Shown: positions 26,806 through 35,119 of the stretch, piece by piece
How the letters are laid out: each line of letters begins with the position of its first letter
How positions within the stretch are numbered: position 1 is the first letter of the stretch
From: Luteimonas vadosa
GTDB lineage: Bacteria; Pseudomonadota; Gammaproteobacteria; Xanthomonadales; Xanthomonadaceae
Direction of reading: 5' to 3'
Assembly (NCBI RefSeq): GCF_039543545.1
Contig: NZ_BAABJY010000002.1
Location: 62,001 to 126,000 of the forward strand
DNA length: 64,000 bases
Notes under the pieces: generated by a model
Seen by the model: only the letters and a program-made list of their open reading frames with translations
The model's database searches: none
Told to the model about the DNA's origin: nothing
Made by a program: the position numbers and the translations under genes

Positions 26806-28056
26806 ATGGAACCGGAAGTCATCGAAAACACCGCGCTGATCACCAACGACGCCGTCGTGCTCGGCCTGCTGGCGGTGACGCTGGGCGCCATTTTCTGGAC
26901 CTCGTCGCGCACCTCGGGCGGCTGGAGCCGCTTCTACACCTACGTGCCGGCACTGCTGCTGTGCTACTTCGTGCCGGCGCTGTACAACTCGTTCGGGATC
27001 ATCGACGGCAACGCCAGCGGCCTGTATCCGGTCGCGCGCGACTACCTGTTGCCGACCGCGCTGGTGCTGCTGACCCTGTCGATCGACTTCAAGGGCATCG
27101 CCAGGCTAGGTCCGAAGGCGATGATCATGTTCCTGGTCGGGACCGTGGGCGTCATGCTTGGCGCGGTCATCGCCTTCGTGTCGTTCGAGGTCGTTTCCCC
27201 CCAGACCGTCGCCGGCGATACCTGGCGCGGGATGACCACGGTGGCCGGCAGCTGGATCGGCGGCGGCGCCAACCAGGCGGCAATGAAGGAGGTCTTCCTC
27301 GTCGACGACAACCTGTTCGGGCAGTTCATCGCGGTCGACGTGATCGTGGCCAACGTGTGGATGGCCATCCTGCTGTTCCTAGCGGGTCGCGCGCAGGCCT
27401 TCGACCGCTGGACCGGCGCGGACACCAGCGCCATCGACGACATGAAGCAGCGCATCGAGGCCTACCAGGCCGAACACGCGCGCATCCTCTCGCTCCCGGA
27501 GCTGATGATGATCCTGGCGGTCGGCCTCGGTGCGACCGGCCTTGCGCACGGCCTGGGCCAGCCGACGGCCGCATGGATCGGAGAGGTCGCGCCGGAGTTG
27601 TCGCGCTACAGCCTGACCTCGGGCTTCTTCTGGGTGGTCGTGCTGGCGACGACGATCGGCCTGCTGCTCAGCTTCACCCGGGCGCGGCACCTGGAAGGGG
27701 CGGGCGCCTCCAAGATCGGATCGGGCGCGCTGTACCTGCTCGTGGCGACCATCGGCATGCACATGGACCTGGCGGCGCTGTTCGACCGGCCGCGCCTGTT
27801 CGCACTGGGGTTCCTCTGGATCTCGGTCCACGCCGCGCTGATGCTGGGCGTCGCCAAGCTCATCCGCGCGCCGCTGTTCTTCATGGCGGTCGGTTCGCAG
27901 GCCAACATCGGTGGCGCGGCCTCGGCGCCGGTCGTGGCCAGTGCGTTCCATCCGTCGCTGGCGCCCGTCGGCGTCCTGATGGCGGTGCTGGGCTACGCGC
28001 TGGGGACCTACTGCGCCTACATCACCGGCTTGGTCTTGCAGGCGCTGGCCGGCTGA
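26806..28056 (+). CDS. DUF819 family membrane protein
   Basis: A 416-residue protein with about ten to eleven membrane segments. Diagnostic stretches are LLPTALVLLTLSIDF, AGSWIGGGANQAAMKE, VIVANVWMAIL and GSQANIGGAASAPVVASAFHPSLAPVGVLMAVLGYALGTY. This fits DUF819 (YjcL-like) proteins, an uncharacterised transporter-like family. I prefer the ATG at 26806 to 26800, because CGAGGA then sits about 6 bases upstream. It follows the dipeptidyl peptidase gene by 73 bases and may be co-transcribed; DUF819 genes do occur next to peptidases, so a role with amino acids or peptides is possible but unproven. Confidence 0.85.
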   Translation: MEPEVIENTALITNDAVVLGLLAVTLGAIFWTSSRTSGGWSRFYTYVPALLLCYFVPALYNSFGIIDGNASGLYPVARDYLLPTALVLLTLSIDFKGIARLGPKAMIMFLVGTVGVMLGAVIAFVSFEVVSPQTVAGDTWRGMTTVAGSWIGGGANQAAMKEVFLVDDNLFGQFIAVDVIVANVWMAILLFLAGRAQAFDRWTGADTSAIDDMKQRIEAYQAEHARILSLPELMMILAVGLGATGLAHGLGQPTAAWIGEVAPELSRYSLTSGFFWVVVLATTIGLLLSFTRARHLEGAGASKIGSGALYLLVATIGMHMDLAALFDRPRLFALGFLWISVHAALMLGVAKLIRAPLFFMAVGSQANIGGAASAPVVASAFHPSLAPVGVLMAVLGYALGTYCAYITGLVLQALAG

Positions 28057-28071
28057 TCGCGTCCTGGAGGC

Positions 28072-28093
28072 GGGGCTGCGTTAGCAGCCCCTT
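28072..28093 (+). terminator. Hairpin after DUF819 gene
   Basis: The perfect GGGGCTGC-GTTA-GCAGCCCC stem is 16 bases after the stop. The tail is only TTGCG, so its termination strength is doubtful. Confidence 0.5.
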
Positions 28094-28149
28094 GCGCCGG
28101 AGGCCGTCTCGCGCTGCCCGGTGGCCGCATGCCTCTTCGATGGCCAGGC

Positions 28150-28179
28150 AAAGAAAATCCGGGCATCCCTGCCCGGATT
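28150..28179 (-). terminator. Rho-independent terminator of the secreted-protein gene
   Basis: On the minus strand, AATCCGGGCA-GGGA-TGCCCGGATT is followed by TTCTTT, 38 bases past the stop of the 454-residue gene. Confidence 0.88.
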
Positions 28180-28216
28180 CCTGGGTCCCGCCTTCAGCAG
28201 GCCGAACCTGCCGCCG

Positions 28217-29581
28217 CTACGGGAAGGTGTAGGCGCATGGCGTCGGGGAAAGCACGCCCGCGCCATTGTTCAGTTCGTCGAGCCAGTTCTTCAATGTTTC
28301 CTGGTTGCTACGCTGGCCGAAGATGTCGTTGCTGGAAGTAGTGATCGGGTACAGCCCGAGCGAGGCATTCGCGGCGGCCATCAACTGGTTGATGGTCATG
28401 CCGGCAGGCACGTAGTAGCCGCCGCCGTCAACGAACCCGTTGTAGACATTGAGTTCCATCGCGGCAAGCTGCACCGACAGCATGTAGGCCATGTTGACGG
28501 CGTCGCCGTTGAGCAGCCAGGCGCGCAGTGCGGCGTAGTTGCCCGGATCGAAGTTGCTGCCGTTCTTGTTGCGCAGGTTCAACGCGGCCAGGAGCGCGAG
28601 GTCGTCGGCGGCGACGTACCGCTGTCCGTTCTTGTTGCTCCAGAAACCCAGCGTCCGTCCATTGCTGGGGATGGTGCAGTAGTTGCCGAACGCCACAAAG
28701 GTGGTCTGGCCGGCGGCAACGGACAGCGGACCGGCGGGATTCTGCGGCGAGCCGTCATGCGCGCCGTAGATGGTGGCCGAATGGACCCAGTTTCCTTCCA
28801 CCGGCGTCCCTTCGGTGACGTAATAGTCGTTGTCCGGGATCAAGGGCGTCCAGGTGGTCGTTCCGTCGGCCTCGGTGGCCTGGGTGGAGTCGACGCCTTG
28901 GTTGACGGAAGTCAGCGTCATTACCCAGCCTTCGAGTTCGACGTCCGTGCCATCGAAGATCCCGTTGGCGTTCGCGTCATAGAACTTGAAGGCCTCCAGC
29001 GAGCCGACTTGCGGGATCGTCGGCTCCTCGCCGACGCGGAAGTTGTCCGTCTTGGTGTGGCCAGGCACGAAGCCGGCGAGGCCGCAGTCGACGCCGACGC
29101 CGCACGCAGCCTCGAAGTCGTCTGCGCGGGTGATCCAGACCTTGTAGACGCCGCCCGTGTTGGGGGTGTCGTCGAACGGGAAGAGGCGGATCGCAAGGCT
29201 TCCGCAGGGGCTCACGTTCCCGTTGGGATGCTTGGCCTGGTTCCCGAGGTTGCTCGAGATCACGCCGCCGGAGACCTCCATCGTCCGTTCCCAGATGGTG
29301 CTGCCGGTCGAAAGGAGGACGGAACCGGACGGGTTCGTCACCTGGAAGTGGTAGATGCCGTCGTCGAGGCTGCCGCCCTTGCAGCCGCTGTTGCTGGGGC
29401 CGCCGTTGAGGTAGACCGCGTCCTTGGTCGCGTACTGGTTGGCGTTCACTTCGGTGTGGTCGAACGTACTGGTGTAGATCGCGCCATTGATGGCGTGGGC
29501 GGACGCCGGCGAGGTGGCAAGGGTTGCAGCGAGGAATACGAGCAACGCCGCGCCGAGGCGCGGGCCAGGGTAGCTGTTCAT
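28217..29581 (-). CDS. Large secreted protein with SdrD/CnaB-like repeat and C-terminal GFWSNKNG domain
   Basis: A 454-residue exported protein with a signal peptide ending SASAHA (cut near residue 28). Residues about 30-185 are a beta-rich region with several Cys. Residues about 195-290 (KFYDANANGIFDGTDVELEGWVMTL) look like an SdrD/CnaB-type immunoglobulin-like repeat with a DANANGIFD calcium-style loop. The C-terminal 145 residues start GRTLGFWSNKNGQ and are helical and uncharged. Such GFWSNKNG proteins recur in environmental bacteria with no known function. A GAGGG site precedes the ATG, and the gene is monocistronic with a strong terminator. GC content looks lower than in its neighbours, so horizontal acquisition is possible. 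Confidence 0.72.
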   Translation of the reverse strand: MNSYPGPRLGAALLVFLAATLATSPASAHAINGAIYTSTFDHTEVNANQYATKDAVYLNGGPSNSGCKGGSLDDGIYHFQVTNPSGSVLLSTGSTIWERTMEVSGGVISSNLGNQAKHPNGNVSPCGSLAIRLFPFDDTPNTGGVYKVWITRADDFEAACGVGVDCGLAGFVPGHTKTDNFRVGEEPTIPQVGSLEAFKFYDANANGIFDGTDVELEGWVMTLTSVNQGVDSTQATEADGTTTWTPLIPDNDYYVTEGTPVEGNWVHSATIYGAHDGSPQNPAGPLSVAAGQTTFVAFGNYCTIPSNGRTLGFWSNKNGQRYVAADDLALLAALNLRNKNGSNFDPGNYAALRAWLLNGDAVNMAYMLSVQLAAMELNVYNGFVDGGGYYVPAGMTINQLMAAANASLGLYPITTSSNDIFGQRSNQETLKNWLDELNNGAGVLSPTPCAYTFP

Positions 29582-29910
29582 GATTTGCCCTCGAGTGATA
29601 TGCGGAAATCCGGCCCCCGCCTCCTGCCCCTGCCGGGCAGTACCGCATCGCCTGAAGCCGTCTGCCGAAACTACGACTGCTATCACAGTTTGCGGCCAAT
29701 TTTCCGACGGACGGTCAAGGGTCAGCATTAGGCGGGCGTGGGCTTGCGGGCCAGCGGCTGCCCTACCGGGAGGGGGTCGCTTTTCCCGGGGGCGGTTCGA
29801 GGCCGATGGACGGGTTGGGACGGGCCTGTCGGGCGAGCCGCGTGTACTCTTCGGGGTGTTGGGCCCGGGCGCCATGTTCGGCATGGCGGGGCTGTCCTGA
29901 AGGTGATGGC
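29582..29910. other. Intergenic stretch without a gene
   Basis: This divergent region between the secreted-protein gene and the 59-residue gene is partly A/T-rich near 29665-29730. A TTGACC on the minus strand (29715-29720) could be a -35 box, but no convincing -10 follows. I see no coding frame with support. Confidence 0.4.
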
Positions 29911-30090
29911 ATGGCTGAGCAGCGGGACGAAAAGGATCGTTACCGGGGACCCGAACGGCGCAGCGGCGTGGAGCGCCGCAAGGGCGACGAGCGGCGGGAA
30001 GAAATCCGATGGGAACCGGAGAAGGAAGACCGGCGCAGCGGCAAGGACCGCCGCAAGCATGGCGGCTGGGACGACACCCGGGTCTGGTAG
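29911..30090 (+). CDS. Small highly charged protein, unknown function
   Basis: A 59-residue, mostly polar protein with repeated RR pairs in acidic surroundings (GPERRSGVERRKGDERREE, then EDRRSGKDRRKHGG). An AAGGTG site is near the ATG at 29911. Similar small ERR/DRR proteins occur in Xanthomonadaceae and other proteobacteria without known role. There is no signal peptide or membrane segment. The regular spacing of the RR pairs suggests a real selected protein, but with no neighbour in the same operon the call stays tentative. Confidence 0.5.
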   Translation: MAEQRDEKDRYRGPERRSGVERRKGDERREEIRWEPEKEDRRSGKDRRKHGGWDDTRVW

Positions 30091-30175
30091 ACGACGGTAG
30101 CCCGCGAGGGCACCCAGGCTCGAGCATCATTCGCCCGCCAAGGTGCCCGGATACGCCTAGCTTTACGGCCGCGGT

Positions 30176-31501
30176 TTACGGCCCCCGGCGCCAATCGGCC
30201 GGGTTCGGCCCGCCGGGGGTTAGCGCCCAGGCGAAAGCCACGTGCAGCGGGAGCAGCAACGCAATCCAGTGGCCGTTGCGCTGCGGCAACGCCGGCAACC
30301 AGGCCAGGAAGGCTGCGAGCGCTGCGGAGCCGGCCACCACCCACAGCAGCTGGCGGAAGGTCCGGCCGCCGTCCCGGCCGCGAGCGATGCGCCAGGCACC
30401 GGGCAGCAGCCCCAGGCACAGCGGGCTGAGCAGCAGCAGGTTGTGGTTGGCCCACGCGAAGCAGTGTTCGGTGAAGATCCACAGGAACAGCATCAGGATC
30501 GACGCCAGGCCCGCCGTGCCCCAGAACGGAAGTGCGAGCCCGGCGACGGTCGACGGCCGACGCCGGCCGAGCCAGGCCAGGCCCACCGCGATCGCCGATC
30601 CGGCCAGCAGCCAAGGCCACCAGGGCCGCGCGGAGCCGGCCGGTTCGGGGGCGATGCGATGCGGGAGGATCTCCACTTCTTCCGCGACCAGGGGCCGGCC
30701 GTCCGCGCGGCGGGCGTCGCGGAGCGCGGCGGCCAGGCGCATCGGCACGAAGGCGTCTTCCCAGAGGGAGTTCGGCCGGTCCGCGGCGGGCCCCAGGCCG
30801 AGGTCGAAGCCCAGCCACATCCACCACGCAGGCGAGGCCAGGCGCACCGCTTCGCTGCGGTACGTGTTGCCTTGCGACCGCGGGCGCAGCTGGCGCTGCA
30901 GGGCACCCCCCAGGGCGCGGTCGATGGCGTCGCGCACCCGCGTGGAGCAATTGTCGGTGAAGTAGTCGTAGCGATAGCGCGCGTTCTCCGGCCTCGCGTT
31001 GACGGCCAGCGCGGCGGCGAGTGCGGTCGCGGAGCCGGGATCGAGGTCGAGCCACTGGATCGCCACGCCGCGGCCGACCTCGTCGTAATACGCCAGGTCG
31101 TCGGCCAGGGGCAGGGCCACCAGCATGTAGCGCATGTCGCCACGGATGAAGCGCGGGAAGAACCCCGGCTCGTCCATGTCGAAGTAGCCGAAGTTGTAGG
31201 AGATCGGCCCGGCCCCGGCGGGATCGTCCACGACGATGGCGTTGTGGCCGAAGCGCTCGAAGAAGATCTCCCCGGGCTGCATCGTCACCACCCCGATGCG
31301 CGGTGCTGCCAGGGCGGGCAGGCTGCACAGCGCGAGCAGGAGGATCGCCACGAAGCGCCACCCGGGCGCCCGGTGCGGGCCGCCCGGGATCGGGCGAGAC
31401 CTTGGGGCCGGCGATTTCCCTAGTCGGGACAGGGGCTTGCCGGCAATCCCGGCATTGCGGCGAAACGGCGGGCCGTCCGCCGCGTCGTCAATCCTCGGCA
31501 T
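30176..31501 (-). CDS. DUF4105 / Lnb N-terminal-domain membrane protein, candidate lipoprotein N-acyltransferase
   Basis: A 441-residue protein. A signal or anchor helix (residues 49-66) precedes a periplasmic DUF4105 domain with conserved His86 (FERFGHNAIVV) and Cys185 (YDYFTDNCSTRVRDAID), then five membrane helices (about 255-440). The DUF4105 Pfam family has been renamed after Lnb, a lipoprotein N-acyltransferase described in Bacteroides; I state this from memory. The gene overlaps the end of corC by 14 bases, the place where many gammaproteobacteria carry lnt. Whether this protein acylates lipoproteins is inference. The start is uncertain because 48 residues precede the signal helix. Confidence 0.8.
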   Translation of the reverse strand: MPRIDDAADGPPFRRNAGIAGKPLSRLGKSPAPRSRPIPGGPHRAPGWRFVAILLLALCSLPALAAPRIGVVTMQPGEIFFERFGHNAIVVDDPAGAGPISYNFGYFDMDEPGFFPRFIRGDMRYMLVALPLADDLAYYDEVGRGVAIQWLDLDPGSATALAAALAVNARPENARYRYDYFTDNCSTRVRDAIDRALGGALQRQLRPRSQGNTYRSEAVRLASPAWWMWLGFDLGLGPAADRPNSLWEDAFVPMRLAAALRDARRADGRPLVAEEVEILPHRIAPEPAGSARPWWPWLLAGSAIAVGLAWLGRRRPSTVAGLALPFWGTAGLASILMLFLWIFTEHCFAWANHNLLLLSPLCLGLLPGAWRIARGRDGGRTFRQLLWVVAGSAALAAFLAWLPALPQRNGHWIALLLPLHVAFAWALTPGGPNPADWRRGP

Positions 31502-32369
31502 GGATGCTCATGTGCAGCGCATGCAGCCGGCGTGCGTCGGCACGCGCCACCCGGAAGCTGAAGCGGTCCAGCGTGACTTCCTCGCCGGCTTCGGGCAGGT
31601 GGCCGATGGCGGCGGTGAGCAGGCCGCCGATGGTGTCGTATTCGTCGTCGTCGAAGTCGGCGCTGAACCGCTCGTTGAAGTCGGCGATCGGCGTCAGCGC
31701 ATCGACCACGAACTGGCCGTCCGCCTGGGCCGCGATCAGCGCATCCGGATCCTCCGCGTCGTCGTGCTCGTCGTCGATCTCGCCGACGATTTCCTCCAGC
31801 ACGTCCTCGATCGTCACCAGGCCGGCGACCCCGCCGTACTCGTCGATCACGATCGCCATGTGGTTGCGCGATTGCCGGAACTCGCGCAGCAGCACGTTCA
31901 GACGCTTGGATTCGGGGATCAGGACCGCAGGACGCAACAGGGCGTGGATCGACTCGGGGGGGCGCCCGGCATAGGCGCCGCGCAGGAGGTCCTTGGCCAG
32001 CAGGATGCCGAGGATCTCGTCCTTGTCCTCGCCATGGACCGGGAAGCGGGAATGGCCGGACTCGACCACCTCGTGCATCAGGGCATGGAACTCGGCGTCG
32101 GCGGGCAAGGCGACCATCTGCGCGCGCGGGACCATGACGTCGCTGACGCTCAGGTCCGCGACCGAGATGGCGCCCTCCATCATGCGCAGCGTGTCGGCCT
32201 CGATCAGGCCGTCGCCCTGCGCGTCGCGGAGCAGTTCCACCAGATCGTCGCGGGAGCTGGGGTCCCCGGAGATCGCCGAACTCAGGCGGTCGAGCCAGGT
32301 CCGGCGTTTTTCGGGAGCCTCGAGTTCTTCGTCGAGCGGCGGAACGGGACTACTGTCGTCTTCTGGCAT
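31488..32369 (-). CDS. corC: CorC/HlyC family CBS-domain protein
   Basis: A 293-residue cytosolic protein. It has a short acidic N-terminus, paired CBS domains (VSDVMVPRAQMVAL about residues 75-195) and a C-terminal CorC_HlyC domain (about 210-290) with the DEYGGVAGLVTIEDVLEEIVGEI signature between them. It corresponds to YbeX, linked with Mg/Co efflux and, in E. coli, with ribosome metabolism. An alternative TTG at 32405 would add 12 residues; I prefer the ATG at 32369. It follows ybeY by about 90 bases and overlaps the DUF4105 gene. Confidence 0.9.
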   Translation of the reverse strand: MPEDDSSPVPPLDEELEAPEKRRTWLDRLSSAISGDPSSRDDLVELLRDAQGDGLIEADTLRMMEGAISVADLSVSDVMVPRAQMVALPADAEFHALMHEVVESGHSRFPVHGEDKDEILGILLAKDLLRGAYAGRPPESIHALLRPAVLIPESKRLNVLLREFRQSRNHMAIVIDEYGGVAGLVTIEDVLEEIVGEIDDEHDDAEDPDALIAAQADGQFVVDALTPIADFNERFSADFDDDEYDTIGGLLTAAIGHLPEAGEEVTLDRFSFRVARADARRLHALHMSIHAED

Positions 32370-32459
32370 TGCTGGGGTTGGGGCGCCGGTGCGGCGACGG
32401 CTCAAGTCTAGCGCGGTCCGGTGACGGGGCGATCATCGGCGCGGGCGCCGGCTCCTGCC

Positions 32460-32948
32460 TCACCGCTCCCGGTAAGGGTCCTCGATCCCGAGACCGGCCA
32501 GGATGTCGCGTTCGAGCTGCTCCATGCATTCGGCCTCGCGGTCGTCGCCGTGGTCCCAACCGAGCAGGTGCAGGACGCCATGGACCGTGAGGTGGGCGTA
32601 GTGCGCGGCCAGCGGCTTGCCCTGTTCCCGGGCCTCGCGGGCGATGACCGGGGCGCACAGCACCAGGTCGCCGAGCAGGGGCATCTTCACGCCCTTGGGC
32701 AGCTTGACGCCCTCGGCGATGTCGGCAGGGAAACTCAGCACGTTGGTGGGCGCGTCCTTGCCCCGGTAGTGGCGGTTCAGCGCACGCCCCTCCTTCGCAT
32801 CCACCAGCCGGATCGCCAGGTCGGCCTCGCGGATGCGCCCGTCCAGCGCGGCGGCCACCCACTTCCGGAAGCTCACCGCCGCCGGTAACCCGGCGCGGGG
32901 CAATGCATACCCGACGGAAACATCCAGGCGGACCGGTCCCTGCGTCAT
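32460..32948 (-). CDS. ybeY: Endoribonuclease YbeY
   Basis: A 162-residue UPF0054 protein. The zinc triad is visible in HGVLHLLGWDH with His123, His127 and His133. YbeY is a single-strand endoribonuclease needed for 16S rRNA 3'-end maturation and 70S quality control. It starts 9 bases after the ybeZ stop, the standard ybeZ-ybeY arrangement. Confidence 0.93.
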   Translation of the reverse strand: MTQGPVRLDVSVGYALPRAGLPAAVSFRKWVAAALDGRIREADLAIRLVDAKEGRALNRHYRGKDAPTNVLSFPADIAEGVKLPKGVKMPLLGDLVLCAPVIAREAREQGKPLAAHYAHLTVHGVLHLLGWDHGDDREAECMEQLERDILAGLGIEDPYRER

Positions 32949-32957
32949 CGGGCCAGT

Positions 32958-33962
32958 CTACGCCGCGCCCGGGTCGGCGTCGCGCGCGTCGCGTCCCTCG
33001 TAGGCATCGACGATGCGCGACACCAGCGGGTGGCGGACCACGTCGCGGGCCTCGAAGAACGTGAAGCTGACGCCGTCCACGCCGCGCAGGACGTCGACCG
33101 CGTCGCGCAGCCCGGACTTGACGTGCTTCGGGAGGTCGACCTGGGTCATGTCGCCGGTGACCACGGCGGTGCTGCCGAAGCCAAGCCGGGTCAGGAACAT
33201 CTTCATCTGCTCGATGGTGGTGTTCTGGGCCTCGTCTAGGATGACGTAGGCGTCGTTGAGCGTGCGCCCGCGCATGTAGGCCAGCGGTGCGATCTCGATG
33301 ACGTTCTTCTCGATCAGCTTGAGCACCTTCTCCACGCCCATCATTTCGTACAGGGCGTCGTACAGCGGACGCAGGTAGGGGTCGACCTTCTGGCTCAGGT
33401 CCCCGGGCAGGAATCCGAGCTTCTCGCCGGCTTCCACCGCAGGACGCACCAGCACCAGGCGCTGGACGCGGGTCTCGTTGAGCGCTTCCACCGCGCTGGC
33501 CACGGCCAGGAAGGTCTTGCCGGTGCCGGCCGGCCCGACGCCGAAGTTGATGTCGTGGGTGGCGATGGCGTGCAGGTACTTCTGCTGGTTGGGGCCGCGG
33601 CCGCGGATCGTGCCGCGGCGGACGCGGATCGTGACGTCCTGCGGGACGTAGCCCTCCGCTGGCGCGGGCGGCGTGCTGTCCGCCAGGTCCTGGCCAGCGG
33701 CGTTCAGGCGCAGGTGGATGGCATGCGAGTCGAAGGTTTCTTCCTCCGTCTCCGCATAAAGGGCGCGCAACAGGCGCTCGGTGCGGGCCACCGTGCCGGC
33801 GTCCGCGCCGGTGACGCGGAAGAGGTTGCCGCGATTGGAGATTTCCACGCCAAGCGCCAGTTCGACCTGGCGCAGGTGCTCGTCGAAGGGGCCGGCCAGG
33901 TTGGCCAGGCGCTCGGTGTCGGCGGGATCCAGGGCGAAGTTGGTCTGGGCGGGCTGTGGCAT
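32958..33962 (-). CDS. ybeZ: PhoH-like ATPase
   Basis: A 334-residue PhoH-family P-loop protein. A KH-like N-terminal part (residues 1-110) precedes Walker A GPAGTGKT (about residue 143) and Walker B VILDEAQ. The NQQKYLHAI and PLAYMRGRTLNDAYVI segments are typical of YbeZ. It is an RNA-linked ATPase working with YbeY. Upstream of it there is a 530-base gap and then a cassette on the opposite strand, so miaB, its usual neighbour, is displaced by about 4.7 kb. Confidence 0.93.
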   Translation of the reverse strand: MPQPAQTNFALDPADTERLANLAGPFDEHLRQVELALGVEISNRGNLFRVTGADAGTVARTERLLRALYAETEEETFDSHAIHLRLNAAGQDLADSTPPAPAEGYVPQDVTIRVRRGTIRGRGPNQQKYLHAIATHDINFGVGPAGTGKTFLAVASAVEALNETRVQRLVLVRPAVEAGEKLGFLPGDLSQKVDPYLRPLYDALYEMMGVEKVLKLIEKNVIEIAPLAYMRGRTLNDAYVILDEAQNTTIEQMKMFLTRLGFGSTAVVTGDMTQVDLPKHVKSGLRDAVDVLRGVDGVSFTFFEARDVVRHPLVSRIVDAYEGRDARDADPGAA

Positions 33963-34495
33963 GCGAATCCGGAGCAGGCTGTGGGCGTCGGCGTGTAGCG
34001 GCCGCCATGGCGGGGGGCAGCAAGTGTAGGCCGTCGGCGCATGTGCCTCGCGTGCACGCGGTGGTGGATGGCGGATGGGGCCCCGGCCAGGACAGACGCC
34101 GTGGAAAGGGGGACGAGGCGACGCCTTGGGATGGGGAGACGAGTGGTCTGCCCCGGGGCGGAGGTCAGGTCGCCGCCTCGCACGGCGGCCCTGCGCGGCG
34201 CCGTGCTCAGCCAGTCCTCCTTAGCTGCACGCGAAACGTTGGTCCAAGTCACTGATCCCAAAGACGCTGGGAGGCAGGAGGCACGTCCACTTCCATGTCG
34301 GCTCGGACTCGGCCTTGTCACACGTCCCAGTTCACTTGAATGTAATTAAATAATCAATTAATTTCTGGCGAGATGACAGCGAGCGGACGGCCGATGAAGA
34401 CAGGGACTCCTCCGAAGGGCGCGGCCGGGAGCAAGGGACCGAGATCGCACAGGGCCGCTCGGGCACGCACGCCCGGCCGTCCGGAAGGAGGCGCC
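33963..34495. other. Intergenic stretch, upstream of ybeZ and of the TetR gene
   Basis: This is a 533-base divergent region. Most is ordinary high-GC sequence with no supported coding frame. A sharply A/T-rich patch lies at 34336-34365. It should contain the ybeZ promoter and the promoter of the TetR-led operon. Confidence 0.5.
34343..34363. promoter_or_regulatory. A/T-rich inverted-repeat patch, candidate TetR operator
   Basis: ATTAA at 34345-34349 and TTAAT at 34358-34362 form an inverted repeat within a 21-base run that has only one C and no G. It stands about 135 bases before the preferred TetR start. TetR-family repressors usually control their own operon from such palindromes; the assignment is inference. 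Confidence 0.4.
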
Positions 34496-35119
34496 ATGGA
34501 CCAGCGCGCGCAGCTGCTCGATGCGGCGCTGGCCTGTTTTTCGCGCACCGGCATCGCCGGGACGTCCTTGCGCGCAATGGCGGACGAGGCCGGGGTCACG
34601 CCGGCGCTGTTGCACTACTACTTTGGCGACAAATCCCGGCTCGTCGATGCCCTCGTCGACGAGCGCCTGATGCCGCTGTTCGCCCGGTTGCGTGCCCCGA
34701 TGCAACAGGCAGGCGATGATCCCGGTGCGCTGGTCGCCGCCTTCGTCGGTGGCATGACGGCCCTTGTCGCGAACAACCCCTGGCTGCCGTCGCTCTGGGT
34801 CCGCGAGGTCCTGACCGAGGGCGGCGCGCTTCGCGAATTGCTGGTCGAGCGGGTGGCGCCGCAGATCCCCGTGCTGCTGGCCGGACGCTTCGCCGCCGCG
34901 CAACGGGCGGGACGGCTCAATCCCGACCTGGACCCCAGGCTGCTGGTGGTGTCGCTGGTCGGGTTGACCCTGTTCCCGGCCGCCGGCGCGCCGATCTGGC
35001 AACGGATCTTCGCCGGAGGCGACGCGGGCGAAGGCCTGCCGCCGCTGGACGCGGACGTCCTGCAAAGGCATACGCTTGCGTTGCTCCAAGGCGGAATGGA
35101 GGTGCACCGTGCGCCCTGA
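34496..35119 (+). CDS. TetR/AcrR family transcriptional regulator
   Basis: A 207-residue regulator. The N-terminal helix-turn-helix is RAQLLDAALACFSRTGIAGTSLRAMADEAGVTPALLHYYFGDKSRLVDAL (residues about 4-52), then a helical ligand-binding domain. It is the first gene of a TetR-HlyD-ABC operon and likely represses it. I chose ATG 34496 because AAGGAGG lies 5 bases upstream and the length fits the family. In-frame ATGs at 34394 and 34373 would add up to 41 basic residues and have no ribosome site. The stop overlaps the next gene's GTG. Confidence 0.85.
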   Translation: MDQRAQLLDAALACFSRTGIAGTSLRAMADEAGVTPALLHYYFGDKSRLVDALVDERLMPLFARLRAPMQQAGDDPGALVAAFVGGMTALVANNPWLPSLWVREVLTEGGALRELLVERVAPQIPVLLAGRFAAAQRAGRLNPDLDPRLLVVSLVGLTLFPAAGAPIWQRIFAGGDAGEGLPPLDADVLQRHTLALLQGGMEVHRAP

